A DNA stretch of 64,000 bases, taken from assembly GCA_963702155.1 (NCBI GenBank), contig OY969717.1:806001-870000 (forward strand). The letters are read 5' to 3'. Below the pieces are notes generated by a model that was given only the letters and a program-made list of their open reading frames with translations, had not been told where the DNA came from and searched no databases. Shown here one piece after another: positions 43,270-53,704 of this stretch. This DNA is from G963702155 sp963702155. GTDB lineage: Bacteria > Pseudomonadota > Alphaproteobacteria > Micavibrionales > Micavibrionaceae. The position numbers and the translations under genes are program-made. The stretch's first letter is position 1. Every line of letters starts with the position of its first letter.

Positions 43270-44105
43270 TATTTCATTCTCCTTTTCTTTGCTACTCTGT
43301 CTATTTCTAATAAATCTTCCAACACCGCCGGAATATTGTTTAATTTCACCATATTTGGCCCATCTGATGGCGCCTTATCCGGATCTTGATGTGTTTCCAT
43401 GAAAATGCCCGCAACGCCAACGGCAACAGCTGCCCGCGCTAAAACTGGAACCATTGTACGGTCTCCGCCGGTAGATGCGCCCTGACCGCCCGGTTGCTGC
43501 ACCGAATGGGTTGCATCAAAAACAACCGGATACCCCGTTTGCGCCATAATAGGTAGGCTTCGCATATCAGAAACAAGCGTATTATACCCAAAACTCGCTC
43601 CGCGCTCGCAAAGCAAAATATTATCATTTCCGCTCTCAGATATTTTCTTGGCAACATTCTCCATATCCCAAGGCGCAAGGAACTGCCCTTTTTTAACATT
43701 GATAATTTTACCTGTCTTCGCCGCCGCAATAAGTAAGTCTGTCTGCCGCGATAAAAAAGCGGGTATCTGTATAATATCAACAACTTTGGCCACGTCTTTG
43801 CAATGTTCCGGCAAATGCACATCGGTCAAAACCGGCACATCAAAATGCTTGCGGACATCATCTAAAATCGCCAACCCCTTATCCATACCAAGGCCGCGGG
43901 CACCAAATAACGATGTCCGGTTAGCCTTGTCGTAAGAAGTCTTGTAAACAAACGGAATACCAAGTTTAGAGGTCAACTCTTTCAAAGCGCCACACATTTC
44001 AAACGCATGATCTTTACTTTCAAGCGCGCATGGCCCCGCAATTAAAAAAAACGGATTGGAATTGGAAATTTCAAAATTTGAAAGTTTAATCGAACGCTCA
44101 GCCAT
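43269..44105 (-). CDS. kdsA: 3-deoxy-8-phosphooctulonate (KDO-8P) synthase
   Basis: This enzyme condenses phosphoenolpyruvate and arabinose 5-phosphate for lipopolysaccharide core KDO. Motifs include FLIAGPCALESKDHA, YKTSYDKANRTS, DVHLPEHC, CERGASFGYNTLVSDMRS and VFDATHSVQQPGG. I chose the ATG at 44103-44105 because AGGA lies eight bases upstream; an in-frame ATG at 44120 overlaps that ribosome site. It shares a transcript with eno, whose product supplies phosphoenolpyruvate. Confidence 0.96.
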   Translation of the reverse strand: MAERSIKLSNFEISNSNPFFLIAGPCALESKDHAFEMCGALKELTSKLGIPFVYKTSYDKANRTSLFGARGLGMDKGLAILDDVRKHFDVPVLTDVHLPEHCKDVAKVVDIIQIPAFLSRQTDLLIAAAKTGKIINVKKGQFLAPWDMENVAKKISESGNDNILLCERGASFGYNTLVSDMRSLPIMAQTGYPVVFDATHSVQQPGGQGASTGGDRTMVPVLARAAVAVGVAGIFMETHQDPDKAPSDGPNMVKLNNIPAVLEDLLEIDRVAKKRRMK

Positions 44106-44191
44106 TGGTAGAATCCTCATTAATAAATACGATCAATATTTCGCACACCCAATAACAAAAATCAATCATGCACCGCAGTAATATCAAGGTT

Positions 44192-45826
44192 TTATACAAG
44201 TCTGCTTTGCTTTACTGCAGCGTTAATAAACGAAATGAATAACGGATGCGGATCAAACGGTTTTGATTTTAACTCTGGATGAAATTGCACACCGACAAAC
44301 CATGGGTGATCAGGAATTTCGATGATTTCTGGTAATTTTCCGTCTGGCGATAAACCTGAAAAAATAACCCCTTGCTCTTCAAGCTTGTCTTTGTATGCAA
44401 TGTCTACTTCAAAACGATGACGATGACGCTCGCTAATATCCCGCGTGCCATAAATCTCGGCCACTTAACGTGTCTTGACCAAGAGTCGCCGGATAAGCGC
44501 CCAAACGCATCGTCCCGCCAAGGTCAATATCCTGACCCCGCTCTTGTACTTGATTATCCTTAACCCATTCCCGCATGACATCTACGATCGGAATGTCACA
44601 TGGTCCAAATTCCGTGGAATTCGCGCCTTTAATGCCGCATAAATTTCTCGCAGCTTCAATAACGGCCATTTGCATACCAAAACAAATCCCGAAATAGGGT
44701 ACTTTGTTTTCTCGCGCAAACTGAATCGCTTTAATTTTACCTTCCGCGCCCCGCTCCCCAAATCCGCCGGGCACTAATAATGCCGTGAACACCGTGTAAA
44801 TAATCCGCCGGATTTTCCGGTTCAAAGACTTCTGCTTCAACAAACTCAAATTTGACTTTGACATTATTGGCAATCCCGCCATGGGTCAGCGCCTCATTAA
44901 GCGATTTATAACTATCCGTCAAATTGGTATATTTACCCACAACGGCAATTTTACACTTCACCTTCTGGTGCTTTAATGCGTGCAGCAATATTTTCCCATA
45001 CGCTTAAATCCAGGTTCGGGTGCATCGGTAATACCAAACACATCCAAAACTTGATGATCCAAGCCTTCCGCATGATAAGTCAATGGCACTTCATAAATCG
45101 AAGACTGACATCCAGCGCGGGAATAACTTTATTTTCATCAATGTTGCAAAACAGCGCAATTTTCCTACGTTCATCATCATCTATATTACGATCTGCACGG
45201 CAAAGCAAAATCCGCGGGCGAATGCCGTAACTCATCAATTCCTTGACCGAGTGCTGGGTCGGTTTGGTTTTTAATTCTCCCGCTGCAGGAATATAAGGTA
45301 ACAACGTCACATGTAGAAATAGCGCCCGCTCCCGCCCGACTTCATTTCCAAATTGCCTTATAGCCTCTAAAAACGGCAAGCTTTCGATATCCCCGACCGT
45401 ACCGCCAATTTCGCATAAAACAAAATCCGCCGTGCCATCTTTTTCGCGGATAAAATCTTTAATCTCATTTGTAATATGTGGAATAACCTGAATGGTTGCG
45501 CCCAAATAATCCCCGCGCCGTTCCCGCGCTAAAACGCTTGTATAAATCCGTCCCGTAGTTGTGTTGTCGGTCGCCTTTGCCGCCACACCTGTAAAACGCT
45601 CATAATGCCCAAGATCAAGATCGGTTTCCGCACCATCGTCGGTTACAAAAACCTCACCATGTTGAAAAGGGCTCATCGTACCGGGGTCAACATTCAAATA
45701 AGGGTCAAGCTTACAAAGGCGCACAGAATACCCGCGCGCCTGCAATAAAGCTCCAAGCGCAGCGGAGCCTAGGCCCTTTCCCAAAGAGGAAACAACGCCG
45801 CCAGTAATAAAAATATATTTTGTCAT
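44192..45826 (-). CDS. pyrG: CTP synthase, interrupted by several frameshifts
   Basis: Four overlapping frames together cover a full CTP synthase of about 540 residues. The synthase domain is KYIFITGGVVSSLGKGLGSA, NVDPGTMSPFQHGEVFV, GGTVGDIESLPF. The glutaminase domain has VPGGFGERGAEGK, FGICFGMQMAV (catalytic Cys) and VGVQFHPELKSKP (catalytic His). Single extra bases near 45010, 44953, 44778 and 44462, plus one two-base gain or one-base loss near 45100-45108, explain all the breaks. CTP synthase is normally essential, so assembly errors are the likely cause. The gene follows secG by three bases. Confidence 0.92.
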
Positions 45827-45829
45827 GAT

Positions 45830-46249
45830 TTACTCTGCGATCGGAACCGCCGGTTCGGTTTGAACATCTGTTGCAGGAGAAGCAGCCGTATCTGCATTAT
45901 TTATTTCAGTAGGTTCATTCAAAGGGACGCTTGGAATAACAACGTCTGTATCATCTTCCAATGTCCCAACCACGGCCGGTTGATCTAGCGAATCAATAAC
46001 ACTGTGTCGTAAACCGCTTTCACGCCCTGCCAAAATACCAAGTGCAAGGCTGGTGCAAAAAAAAGCTGCTGCACATAATGCGGTCGCGCGCGTTAAGAAG
46101 TTAGCCGTACCTTTAGGTGAAGCCAAACCGCCAAGGCCGCCCCCACCGCCACCAATCCCAAGGCCGCCGCCTTCTGATCGTTGCAAAAGAACAAGCCCGA
46201 TAATCGCGAGCGCCAAAATCAAATGTATAACAAGAATAACTGAATCCAT
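45830..46249 (-). CDS. secG: Protein translocase subunit SecG
   Basis: This 139-residue inner membrane protein is the small SecYEG subunit. Two membrane segments (residues 3-21 and about 56-76) flank GLVLLQRSEGGGLG and a glycine-rich loop, then the family's ASPKGTANFLTRATA. The C-terminal 60 residues are an acidic, Thr/Pro/Ala-rich extension, as often in alphaproteobacteria. It lies between tpiA and pyrG, the standard order. Confidence 0.92.
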   Translation of the reverse strand: MDSVILVIHLILALAIIGLVLLQRSEGGGLGIGGGGGGLGGLASPKGTANFLTRATALCAAAFFCTSLALGILAGRESGLRHSVIDSLDQPAVVGTLEDDTDVVIPSVPLNEPTEINNADTAASPATDVQTEPAVPIAE

Positions 46250-46295
46250 GGATGAATGTTCTATTCGCTTTGTTAAAGAATTTCAAGGTTTAGTT

Positions 46296-47045
46296 TTAAG
46301 CCAATTTAGCTATACCGATAAAATCATCTGCTTTTAAGCTTGCACCGCCAATCAAACCGCCATCAACGTTTGGAGTGGCCAATAATTCTTTGGCATTGGC
46401 CGGCTTCATAGACCCGCCATATAAGATACGAACCTTCTCTGGTGTTTCAACCAGACCCTCAAGCTGACCGCGAATAAAAGCGTGCATATCTTTCACGTCT
46501 GCCGGTGTTGCCGTTTTACCTGTTCCAATCGCCCATACTGGCTCATACGCGATTACCGTATTTTCGCGACGCGCATTCTTAGGGATAGAGCCTTTAAGTT
46601 GCGCCTCAACTACATCATTTTGTGTGCCTGCATCACGCTCTTCTTCTTTTTCGCCAACACAAATAATAGTAATTAAACCTTTTTCATGCGCTTCTTTTGC
46701 TTTCGCCGCAACAAGTGCATCGCTTTCCGCATGATATTCACGGCGCTCAGAATGCCCTAGTATTACATACTCACCGCCCAAATCCTTAATCATAGAGGCC
46801 GAAATATTACCTGTATATGCCCCACTATTATGCTCGCTCACATCTTGCGCGCCAACATCGACACCTTTGCCATGTGCAATATTTTTTACGGCTTGAATAT
46901 GAACAGATGGCGGACAAACCAAAATATCGCAATCATCTAAAATCTCCGGTGAATTGCTAAGTGCTGTAGTTATATCCTGAATAAGAGCATGCGCATCATC
47001 ACTCAAACAATTCATTTTCCAATTTCCCGCAATCAACTTTTTCAT
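46296..47045 (-). CDS. tpiA: Triosephosphate isomerase
   Basis: This 249-residue TIM-barrel enzyme interconverts dihydroxyacetone phosphate and glyceraldehyde 3-phosphate. Motifs are LIAGNWKMN (substrate Lys), VILGHSERREYH (catalytic His), VIAYEPVWAIGTGKTA (catalytic Glu) and ILYGGSMKPANA. Length is standard. It is divergent from ppiD across 152 bases, which should hold both promoters. Confidence 0.97.
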   Translation of the reverse strand: MKKLIAGNWKMNCLSDDAHALIQDITTALSNSPEILDDCDILVCPPSVHIQAVKNIAHGKGVDVGAQDVSEHNSGAYTGNISASMIKDLGGEYVILGHSERREYHAESDALVAAKAKEAHEKGLITIICVGEKEEERDAGTQNDVVEAQLKGSIPKNARRENTVIAYEPVWAIGTGKTATPADVKDMHAFIRGQLEGLVETPEKVRILYGGSMKPANAKELLATPNVDGGLIGGASLKADDFIGIAKLA

Positions 47046-47197
47046 CTTGTATATACCTTGTTTTTTTCTATGCTATGGATAGTTTTACAAACGGATATTG
47101 CCGTGCGTCTTTCTCACCCTTATAGTGCAACCTGATATGTAGGTAAATACCCGCATGATAAGATAACCAAAAAAAGATAAAGGATATTTTCGTAGCC

Positions 47198-49138
47198 ATG
47201 GTCATGAAAGCTTTAAGAGACGGCGCATCCGGCGGTATATCAAAATTTATTTTGTTCGGCTTTATGGTCGCGGCCACAGCCGGCCTCGTATTTATGGATG
47301 TTGGCGGTGTTTTTCGTGGTGGCGTTGGCGGCTCTGACATTGCGCGTATAGGCGATGATACAATAACAGCGCAAGAATTTGATTCTTCCCTGCGAAGGAA
47401 TATATCTCAAGTAGGCTTATCCCCTGAAGATGCGCTCAAATTTGGCTATACCGAACAACTACTCAGCACCGAAGTACGTGAACGGCTCATAAATTATGCC
47501 GCAAGCGATCTTGGCTTAGAAATTGGTAATGACTACCTAACGATGAAAATCCGCGAAATGACCGAACCATATATGACCGATGGTCGTACTCGCAAAGATG
47601 TTCTTCTCCAGATTTTGCGCGCTCAGGGCATAACTGAACGCTCTTTTATCGCATCTGTAAAACGCCAGAGCGAAAATGCGATCTTAATAGAATCTCTCAA
47701 TTCTGGGTTTGCAAGCATGTCTCCGGATATGATGGATTCATTATATAAATTTCAGATGGAAACAAGAGACATATCATACATCACATTTGATGATCTAAGC
47801 ATTGATACCGTTGAAACACCAACAGAAGACGAACTAAACGCATTTTATGCACTGGTAAAAGAAGAATTTTCCATCCCTGAAACACGTGACATTGAGATCG
47901 TGACTATCAAAGATGATGCTATTCGCAAAACCATTGACCTTTCAGAGGACGTGATCCGCGATGAATATGATTCCAATATCGAAGCATATAAAATTGATGA
48001 CACATGGATTTTGGAGCAAGCCTTGGTTGAAAACGAAGAAACCGCCAATAAAATCTATGAAACGGTTCAAAAGAATGCAGATTTGGAAGCTGCAATCCAA
48101 TCAGTTACAGGCAATAAAAACGCTTATTTAGGAGAAAAAGAATTCCAGCAAGAAACACTTTTGGATTCTTTTAAAAACAATATTAATGCTGATATCGCTA
48201 ATGGAACCGTGCTATCGCCAATCAAATCCCCCCTTGGATTTTATATTGTAAAAGTCAAATCCTTTACCCCTGCGCGTACCAAGCCGTTCGATGAAGTGAA
48301 GGAACAAATTCGTGCCGATCAGATGGAAACCCGTATTATAGACCAGAAATACGAACTCGCAGATATGGTTGATGATTTATTTGCAGGCGGCGCAACCACA
48401 GAAGAAATCGCTCAGGAAATAGATATCGAAACCACGCAAATTGAGGGCATCAATAATCAAGGCCTATCTAATGATGGTGAAGACATGCTCGATAGCTTTT
48501 CTCAAGACACAAAAACCGTAATACTTGAGAATATTCTTGGTCTGTACGAAGGTGAAATCTCCCCGACGATTGAGACTGAAGACGGACGACTTATAGCAAT
48601 ACAAATTGAAAAACTTACCGGACGAAGCTATAAGCCTTTGGCACAAATCAAGGATACATTAGAGGCACGCTGGATTAAAGATCAACGCCGCATCGCCAAC
48701 CGCGCGCGTGTTGAGACGATCATGCAGAGTTATAATAACGCTGAAAACGAAGAAAAGCCGAACTTTCAATCATTAACTTCAAGCGCAGATAGCAATATTC
48801 GCAATATAAAAGATATTGAAAGAACATCAGAATTGGATGGCACTTTGCCTGCACGCGCTACACCTAATATATTCGAGGCTAATCTCGACGAAGCGTTTAT
48901 TTTGGATACGAAAAATGGTCTCGCCCTCGCGCTTGTTAACAATATCGCATTACCGGAGAGTATCAATACACAAAGCGATCCTTACAAAACATTTAAACAA
49001 ACCATGCAAAAAGGCTTTATGAACGAGGCGCTGTCTATTTACATTGCAAAATTAAATAAAGATATAAAACCTGAAAGCAACCGCCGCCTCTTGAAACAAA
49101 TGTATGGCGGCACAAACAACCAAGATCAGGGCTTTTAA
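47198..49138 (+). CDS. ppiD: Periplasmic peptidyl-prolyl isomerase, PpiD/SurA-like
   Basis: This 646-residue membrane-anchored periplasmic chaperone has an N-terminal basic leader and one membrane segment at about residues 15-36 (FILFGFMVAATAGLVFM). The SurA_N-like chaperone region has IARIGDDTITAQEF, and a parvulin-type domain lies at about 230-360 (KSPLGFYIVKVKSFTPA). It assists outer membrane and secreted protein folding. An ATG two codons downstream is an alternative start. It is divergent from tpiA, and trpE follows six bases after its stop, so the two are probably co-transcribed. Confidence 0.88.
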   Translation: MVMKALRDGASGGISKFILFGFMVAATAGLVFMDVGGVFRGGVGGSDIARIGDDTITAQEFDSSLRRNISQVGLSPEDALKFGYTEQLLSTEVRERLINYAASDLGLEIGNDYLTMKIREMTEPYMTDGRTRKDVLLQILRAQGITERSFIASVKRQSENAILIESLNSGFASMSPDMMDSLYKFQMETRDISYITFDDLSIDTVETPTEDELNAFYALVKEEFSIPETRDIEIVTIKDDAIRKTIDLSEDVIRDEYDSNIEAYKIDDTWILEQALVENEETANKIYETVQKNADLEAAIQSVTGNKNAYLGEKEFQQETLLDSFKNNINADIANGTVLSPIKSPLGFYIVKVKSFTPARTKPFDEVKEQIRADQMETRIIDQKYELADMVDDLFAGGATTEEIAQEIDIETTQIEGINNQGLSNDGEDMLDSFSQDTKTVILENILGLYEGEISPTIETEDGRLIAIQIEKLTGRSYKPLAQIKDTLEARWIKDQRRIANRARVETIMQSYNNAENEEKPNFQSLTSSADSNIRNIKDIERTSELDGTLPARATPNIFEANLDEAFILDTKNGLALALVNNIALPESINTQSDPYKTFKQTMQKGFMNEALSIYIAKLNKDIKPESNRRLLKQMYGGTNNQDQGF

Positions 49139-49144
49139 ATATCC

Positions 49145-50650
49145 GTGTACACGCAGAACTCATTCAAAGATTTCAAACATAACTATGAAACCGGCAAGAC
49201 CCAAATTCATTGGCAATGGATTCCCGGTGATTTAGAAACGCCAGTCTCCGCATATTTGAAAATAGCAGAAAATGAAGACTATAGCTTTCTGTTAGAATCC
49301 GTTGAAGGCGGCGCAACACTTGGTCGATACTCAGTTATCGGTACAGCGCCCGATATGATTTGGAAATGTGAACGCGATGAAATCATGATCTGGCATGACT
49401 ACGGATCTTTTAATAAAACCAACGATGATCCGCTGTGCTCCCTGCGCGCACTTATTAAAATCTGCAAAATAGAATCGGTCGCAGAAAACCTGCCGCCAAT
49501 GGTTGTATCCGGGCTTTTTGGTCAAATGGGCTATGATATGATTCGCCTTATGGAAGATATCCCTGATACAAATACTGACAATTTTAATATACCTGACAGC
49601 ATTTTAATCCGCCCACAGGTTTTGGTTATTTTTGATAATATTAAAAATATGATCTGCGTATGCACACCCGTTTATTATCATCAGCAAAATAGTGATGTTA
49701 CAGCGGCTATGGCTTTTGAAGAAACACAAAATACATTAGACCGCAGTATTAAAAAACTATCTGCACCACTTCCAACTGATCAAATTTTGGCTTCCACAAA
49801 CCTGAAAACGCCCCTGTCTCAATCTTCTAATATTAAAAAAGAACAATATTTGCAGTCGGTCGAAGCCGCAAAAGACTACATTTTAAAAGGCGATATTTTT
49901 CAAGTCGTACTGGGTCAAAGCTTTTCTTGCGATTTTGACCTTCCCTCTGTTGAATTGTACCGCGCACTTCGAACCTTGAATCCATCGCCCTTTATGTTTT
50001 TACTGGATTTTAAAGAATATGCCCTTGTCGGGTCAAGCCCGGAGATATTAGTACGCGTCCGAGATGATATTGTAACCATTCGCCCCATTGCTGGCACACG
50101 CCCACGCGGCGCAAATACACAAGAAGACGATGCAAACGCTAAAGATCTTCTAGCCGATGAAAAGGAAATGGCCGAACACCTTATGCTTCTGGATTTAGGT
50201 CGCAACGACGTAGGCCGTGTCAGTGAATATGGAAGCGTAACCGTAACCGAGCAATTTAAAATCGAAAAATATTCTCACGTCATGCATGTGGTTTCAAATG
50301 TCGAAGGCAGGCTTAAACAAGGCTGCGATATTGTTGATGCGCTTTTTGCAGGCTTCCCGGCTGGAACAGTAAGCGGGGCACCCAAGATACGTGCTATGGA
50401 AATAATAGACGAGCTAGAAACAAACCGTCGCGCCTATTATGGCGGCGCCGTTGGATATCTTTCAGGAAATGGCGCTATGGATACATGTATAGCTCTTAGA
50501 ACGGCATTAATAAAAGACGGGAAAATTCATGTCCAAGCAGGTGGCGGTCTCGTTGCAGATAGCAATGCCGAAGACGAGTATCAAGAAAGCGTTAATAAAG
50601 CCAAAGCATTATTCGCCGCCGCAAATTTAGCCGTATCGCGGCGAAAATAA
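49145..50650 (+). CDS. trpE: Anthranilate synthase component I
   Basis: This 501-residue enzyme makes anthranilate from chorismate with the TrpG glutaminase. It has the N-terminal ESVEGGATLGRYSVIG (tryptophan-sensing LLES motif), PLVGSSPEILVRV, TIRPIAGTRPRG, and the C-terminal FPAGTVSGAPKIRAMEIID and VQAGGGLVADS. The start is a GTG at 49145, six bases after ppiD. A convergent gene separates it from trpG, so the trp genes are in two transcription units. Confidence 0.96.
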   Translation: MYTQNSFKDFKHNYETGKTQIHWQWIPGDLETPVSAYLKIAENEDYSFLLESVEGGATLGRYSVIGTAPDMIWKCERDEIMIWHDYGSFNKTNDDPLCSLRALIKICKIESVAENLPPMVVSGLFGQMGYDMIRLMEDIPDTNTDNFNIPDSILIRPQVLVIFDNIKNMICVCTPVYYHQQNSDVTAAMAFEETQNTLDRSIKKLSAPLPTDQILASTNLKTPLSQSSNIKKEQYLQSVEAAKDYILKGDIFQVVLGQSFSCDFDLPSVELYRALRTLNPSPFMFLLDFKEYALVGSSPEILVRVRDDIVTIRPIAGTRPRGANTQEDDANAKDLLADEKEMAEHLMLLDLGRNDVGRVSEYGSVTVTEQFKIEKYSHVMHVVSNVEGRLKQGCDIVDALFAGFPAGTVSGAPKIRAMEIIDELETNRRAYYGGAVGYLSGNGAMDTCIALRTALIKDGKIHVQAGGGLVADSNAEDEYQESVNKAKALFAAANLAVSRRK

Positions 50651-50653
50651 AAA

Positions 50654-51991
50654 CTATTGAAATAACAACAACTCTTCGGATTGAATGCTCTGCGCCGCCT
50701 TATTATGCTCAATATAAGGGCCATACCTTTGCGCACCTAAATGCTCCGCATCTTTTGCATCATATAACTCTGACATATCTGAAGATAAAACCATTTTCTC
50801 ATTCGCACTCTGATTTTTATTTTGCGATAGATCAATAGCCAAAGCAGTGTGTTTATACCCCCCTGAATCTTTTAATACCGCACTTACAGGCGCAAGAACA
50901 AAACCACGATCCCTAAGGGTCGGCAGCCAAGCCTTGAGACCGCGAATAGTTACATCTTTTGGATGACCTATACCAATGGCATATCCCTGGGTTTTGGCTA
51001 TACGCTCAAGTTTTAAAAAAGCCTCCGCAACAAAATTATCACTCTCAACATGATCAATAAAAACATCGCGTTCCGCCATATCAAGACCGTATTGTCGCGC
51101 AGTATCCGCAGCCACTGAAGTACTGATTGTTTTTGAATCTACAAACGCAAGCCCCTTTTCGGCCAGCACAGCCATAACAACCTCCATTGCCGCGCGATTT
51201 TGTGTTATACGGCTTCCCATGTGATTATTAATACCAATATAACCATCAAATGAACCAAATGCAGAATTCAACTGCTCTCTTAATTCATCAGCGCTCATAT
51301 TATCCAGCAACGCAATGCGGCCCGGGTTGATATCCCCGTTCATAGGCTCCATCGGCATGTGAATAATAAGCTCATGGCCTTTGGCTTTGGCTTGATCTGT
51401 GCTGTCTTTCAGGCCGTGCGCATAAGGTAAATAAGCAAGCGTTAATGGCCCGTTTATATCTACTATGGCTTGCGTACGCTGTTTATCCATACCAAGATCA
51501 TCGATGATAATAACAATTTTTGCGCCGCCTCCTTTAGTTGTAAAGGCGGCTGCATCACCTTCCCACGTTCTTTTATAATTAGGCATAGGTTTGGGATCTA
51601 CTTTGGTCAAACTTTTTTTCTCGGCTAAGGGCGAAACGCGCATATGAATGCCTTGTCCCTCAAGCGCGACAATATCTTCAGAAATAAAATCTTCTGCATC
51701 ACTATTAGGTACTTCAGAAACATCGTCATCTTTTAACGTATAAAGCCCATCCATCCCAGCAAAATCTGGCTCATCATAAACCATAATATGCGCCGGCAAT
51801 TGTCCCGCTGCGGTCATATCTTCAACCGGCGTAAAAACGACTTGTGAAACAGTCTTGTCTTGGACAGGTGTAGATGTAGATTCTGGCTTGGACCACGTCG
51901 TCAAATGGATTGTTACCATCATAACAATAGCAATCGCAACATAAATACCAGTACGTTTAGGATCTTTTTTAGGGGGCATAAACCGTCTCAT
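50654..51991 (-). CDS. Divergent polysaccharide deacetylase family protein
   Basis: This 445-residue protein has an N-terminal cytoplasmic basic leader and one membrane anchor at about residues 14-32 (TGIYVAIAIVMMVTIHL). The remainder is a periplasmic NodB-like fold: AKIVIIIDDLGMD near residue 155, HELIIHMPMEPMNG, YIGINNHMGSR, and FVDSKTISTS. These are the family's variants of metal and catalytic motifs. The function of this family in bacteria is unclear to me; cell-envelope glycan deacetylation is inferred. It sits between trpE and trpG on the opposite strand. Confidence 0.85.
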   Translation of the reverse strand: MRRFMPPKKDPKRTGIYVAIAIVMMVTIHLTTWSKPESTSTPVQDKTVSQVVFTPVEDMTAAGQLPAHIMVYDEPDFAGMDGLYTLKDDDVSEVPNSDAEDFISEDIVALEGQGIHMRVSPLAEKKSLTKVDPKPMPNYKRTWEGDAAAFTTKGGGAKIVIIIDDLGMDKQRTQAIVDINGPLTLAYLPYAHGLKDSTDQAKAKGHELIIHMPMEPMNGDINPGRIALLDNMSADELREQLNSAFGSFDGYIGINNHMGSRITQNRAAMEVVMAVLAEKGLAFVDSKTISTSVAADTARQYGLDMAERDVFIDHVESDNFVAEAFLKLERIAKTQGYAIGIGHPKDVTIRGLKAWLPTLRDRGFVLAPVSAVLKDSGGYKHTALAIDLSQNKNQSANEKMVLSSDMSELYDAKDAEHLGAQRYGPYIEHNKAAQSIQSEELLLFQ

Positions 51992-52113
51992 AAAAAGAAT
52001 GATAACGACTAAAGATTCGCCCGTAAACTATTAAACGGCATCATCACACCCCTTTTTTCAAACGCACTATTTTAATCTTGCATTTTACCATGAAGATCGC
52101 CATATCTTTTCAT

Positions 52114-52680
52114 ATGTTGATCTTGATAGATAATTATGACAGCTTCACGTATAATATCGTTCAGTATTTTGGCGATTTAGGCGCGAATATTAAAATATAC
52201 CGTAATGATAAAATTACGGTCGATGATGTTATAAAAGAACAACCTTCCGGTATCGTCCTATCACCAGGCCCTGGCACGCCGGATGATTCAGGCATATGTC
52301 TAGATCTAATCAAAAAAGCAGATATAGAAAATATACCTCTACTTGGTGTGTGCCTTGGGCATCAGGCAATTGGTCAAGTATACGGCGGTAATATTATCCA
52401 GACTCAGCCAAAACATGGTAAAACTTCGGAAATCACACACAATCAAGAAGGCATTTTTAAAAGCATACCACGCACGTTTACCGTAACCCGCTATCATTCG
52501 CTTATTATCGATCCACAAACTATGCCTCGCAATCTCAATATTACGGCTCAAACAAGCGATGGCATCATAATGGGTTTAGAACACACACAAAAACCCATTT
52601 TTGGTGTACAATTCCACCCCGAAAGTATCGCAACAGAGCATGGGCATCAGATACTGAAAAACTTCATGAAATATCTTTAA
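52114..52680 (+). CDS. trpG: Anthranilate synthase component II (glutamine amidotransferase)
   Basis: This class-I glutamine amidotransferase supplies ammonia to TrpE. It starts LILIDNYDSFTYNIVQYF, has VLSPGPGTPDD, the catalytic Cys in LGVCLGHQAIGQ, and His-Glu in VQFHPESIATEHG. I place the start at the ATG at 52114 because it matches the family N-terminus, although no good ribosome site is seen; upstream ATGs at 52078 and 52090 add non-conserved residues. trpD begins eight bases later. Confidence 0.94.
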   Translation: MLILIDNYDSFTYNIVQYFGDLGANIKIYRNDKITVDDVIKEQPSGIVLSPGPGTPDDSGICLDLIKKADIENIPLLGVCLGHQAIGQVYGGNIIQTQPKHGKTSEITHNQEGIFKSIPRTFTVTRYHSLIIDPQTMPRNLNITAQTSDGIIMGLEHTQKPIFGVQFHPESIATEHGHQILKNFMKYL

Positions 52681-52687
52681 AAATAAA

Positions 52688-53698
52688 ATGATAAAAGAAT
52701 TGAAAAAAGTTAAAAGCGGTAAGTCGCTAAATGAAACAGAAATGACCCGTGTCATGACCTTAATCATGAATGGAGAATGCACCGATGATAACATCGCTGA
52801 GTTTTTAAAAACGCTTGCATATCGCGGCGAAACTGTTGATGAAATAACAGGCGCAGCCAAAGTGTTAAGGCAAAAAGCATCCCATATCAATGCCCCTGAA
52901 AATGCAATCGATTGCTGCGGTACAGGGGGCGATCAAAAAGGGACATATAATGTATCAACAGCTGTATCTCTCGTCACCGCATCTTGCGGAGTTCCAGTTG
53001 CAAAGCACGGCAACCGCGCATCAAGCTCAAAATCCGGAACGGCTGATGTATTGGAGGCTTTAGGTGTAAATCTTAATATGACAAAAGAAAAGCTTGAGGA
53101 AGCACTACATAGCCTAAATTTTGCATTTCTGATGGCACCCCAGCATCACGGCGCGATGAAGCATGTTTCCCACATCCGCAAAAAATTGGGTATACGCACT
53201 ATTTTTAACCTGATTGGCCCGCTTGCAAATCCTGCGGATACAAAATATCAACTCATCGGCGTATTTGATAAAAAATGGCTGAGACCAATGGCTGAAACGC
53301 TAAAAAAGTTGGGCTCTCACAAAGCGTGGATCGCAAATGGATTCGACGGGCTGGATGAAATTACAGTTACAGATCAAACTCATATTGCAAAACTTGATAA
53401 AGATGGCGCAATAACTGAAACCATAGTGACCCCCAAAGATTTTGGTATACCATTTCATCATATGGACGACCTTCTTGGCGATGATGCCAAAACAAATGCT
53501 GCTGCATTGAGTGACCTCTTAAATGGCAAGCAAAATGCCTATCGCGATATCACGCTTGTGAATACAGCGGCGACTTTAATAATCGCGGAAAAGGTAAATA
53601 CTTTAAAAGAAGGTGTGGAAATGGCTAAACAAAACATCGATAGTGGAGCCGCTAAAAATCTTCTGGGCGCTTACATTCAATATTCAAATAGGACTTAA
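52688..53698 (+). CDS. trpD: Anthranilate phosphoribosyltransferase
   Basis: This 336-residue enzyme joins anthranilate to phosphoribosyl pyrophosphate. It has the phosphoribosyl-pyrophosphate-binding CCGTGGDQKGTYNVST, KHGNRASSSKSGTADVLEALG, FNLIGPLANPA and DGLDEIT. Length is standard. It lies between trpG and trpC with 7- and 6-base gaps, in one operon. Confidence 0.97.
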   Translation: MIKELKKVKSGKSLNETEMTRVMTLIMNGECTDDNIAEFLKTLAYRGETVDEITGAAKVLRQKASHINAPENAIDCCGTGGDQKGTYNVSTAVSLVTASCGVPVAKHGNRASSSKSGTADVLEALGVNLNMTKEKLEEALHSLNFAFLMAPQHHGAMKHVSHIRKKLGIRTIFNLIGPLANPADTKYQLIGVFDKKWLRPMAETLKKLGSHKAWIANGFDGLDEITVTDQTHIAKLDKDGAITETIVTPKDFGIPFHHMDDLLGDDAKTNAAALSDLLNGKQNAYRDITLVNTAATLIIAEKVNTLKEGVEMAKQNIDSGAAKNLLGAYIQYSNRT

Positions 53699-53704
53699 AT
53701 TACA

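Noticed and set aside
44433..44988. Independent glutamine amidotransferase gene next to pyrG
   Set aside because: The two frames are the glutaminase domain of CTP synthase displaced by single extra bases.
39357..45826. Programmed frameshifting in pdhA and pyrG
   Set aside because: The sites lack a common slippery heptamer and pyrG would need five events; error or mutation is simpler.
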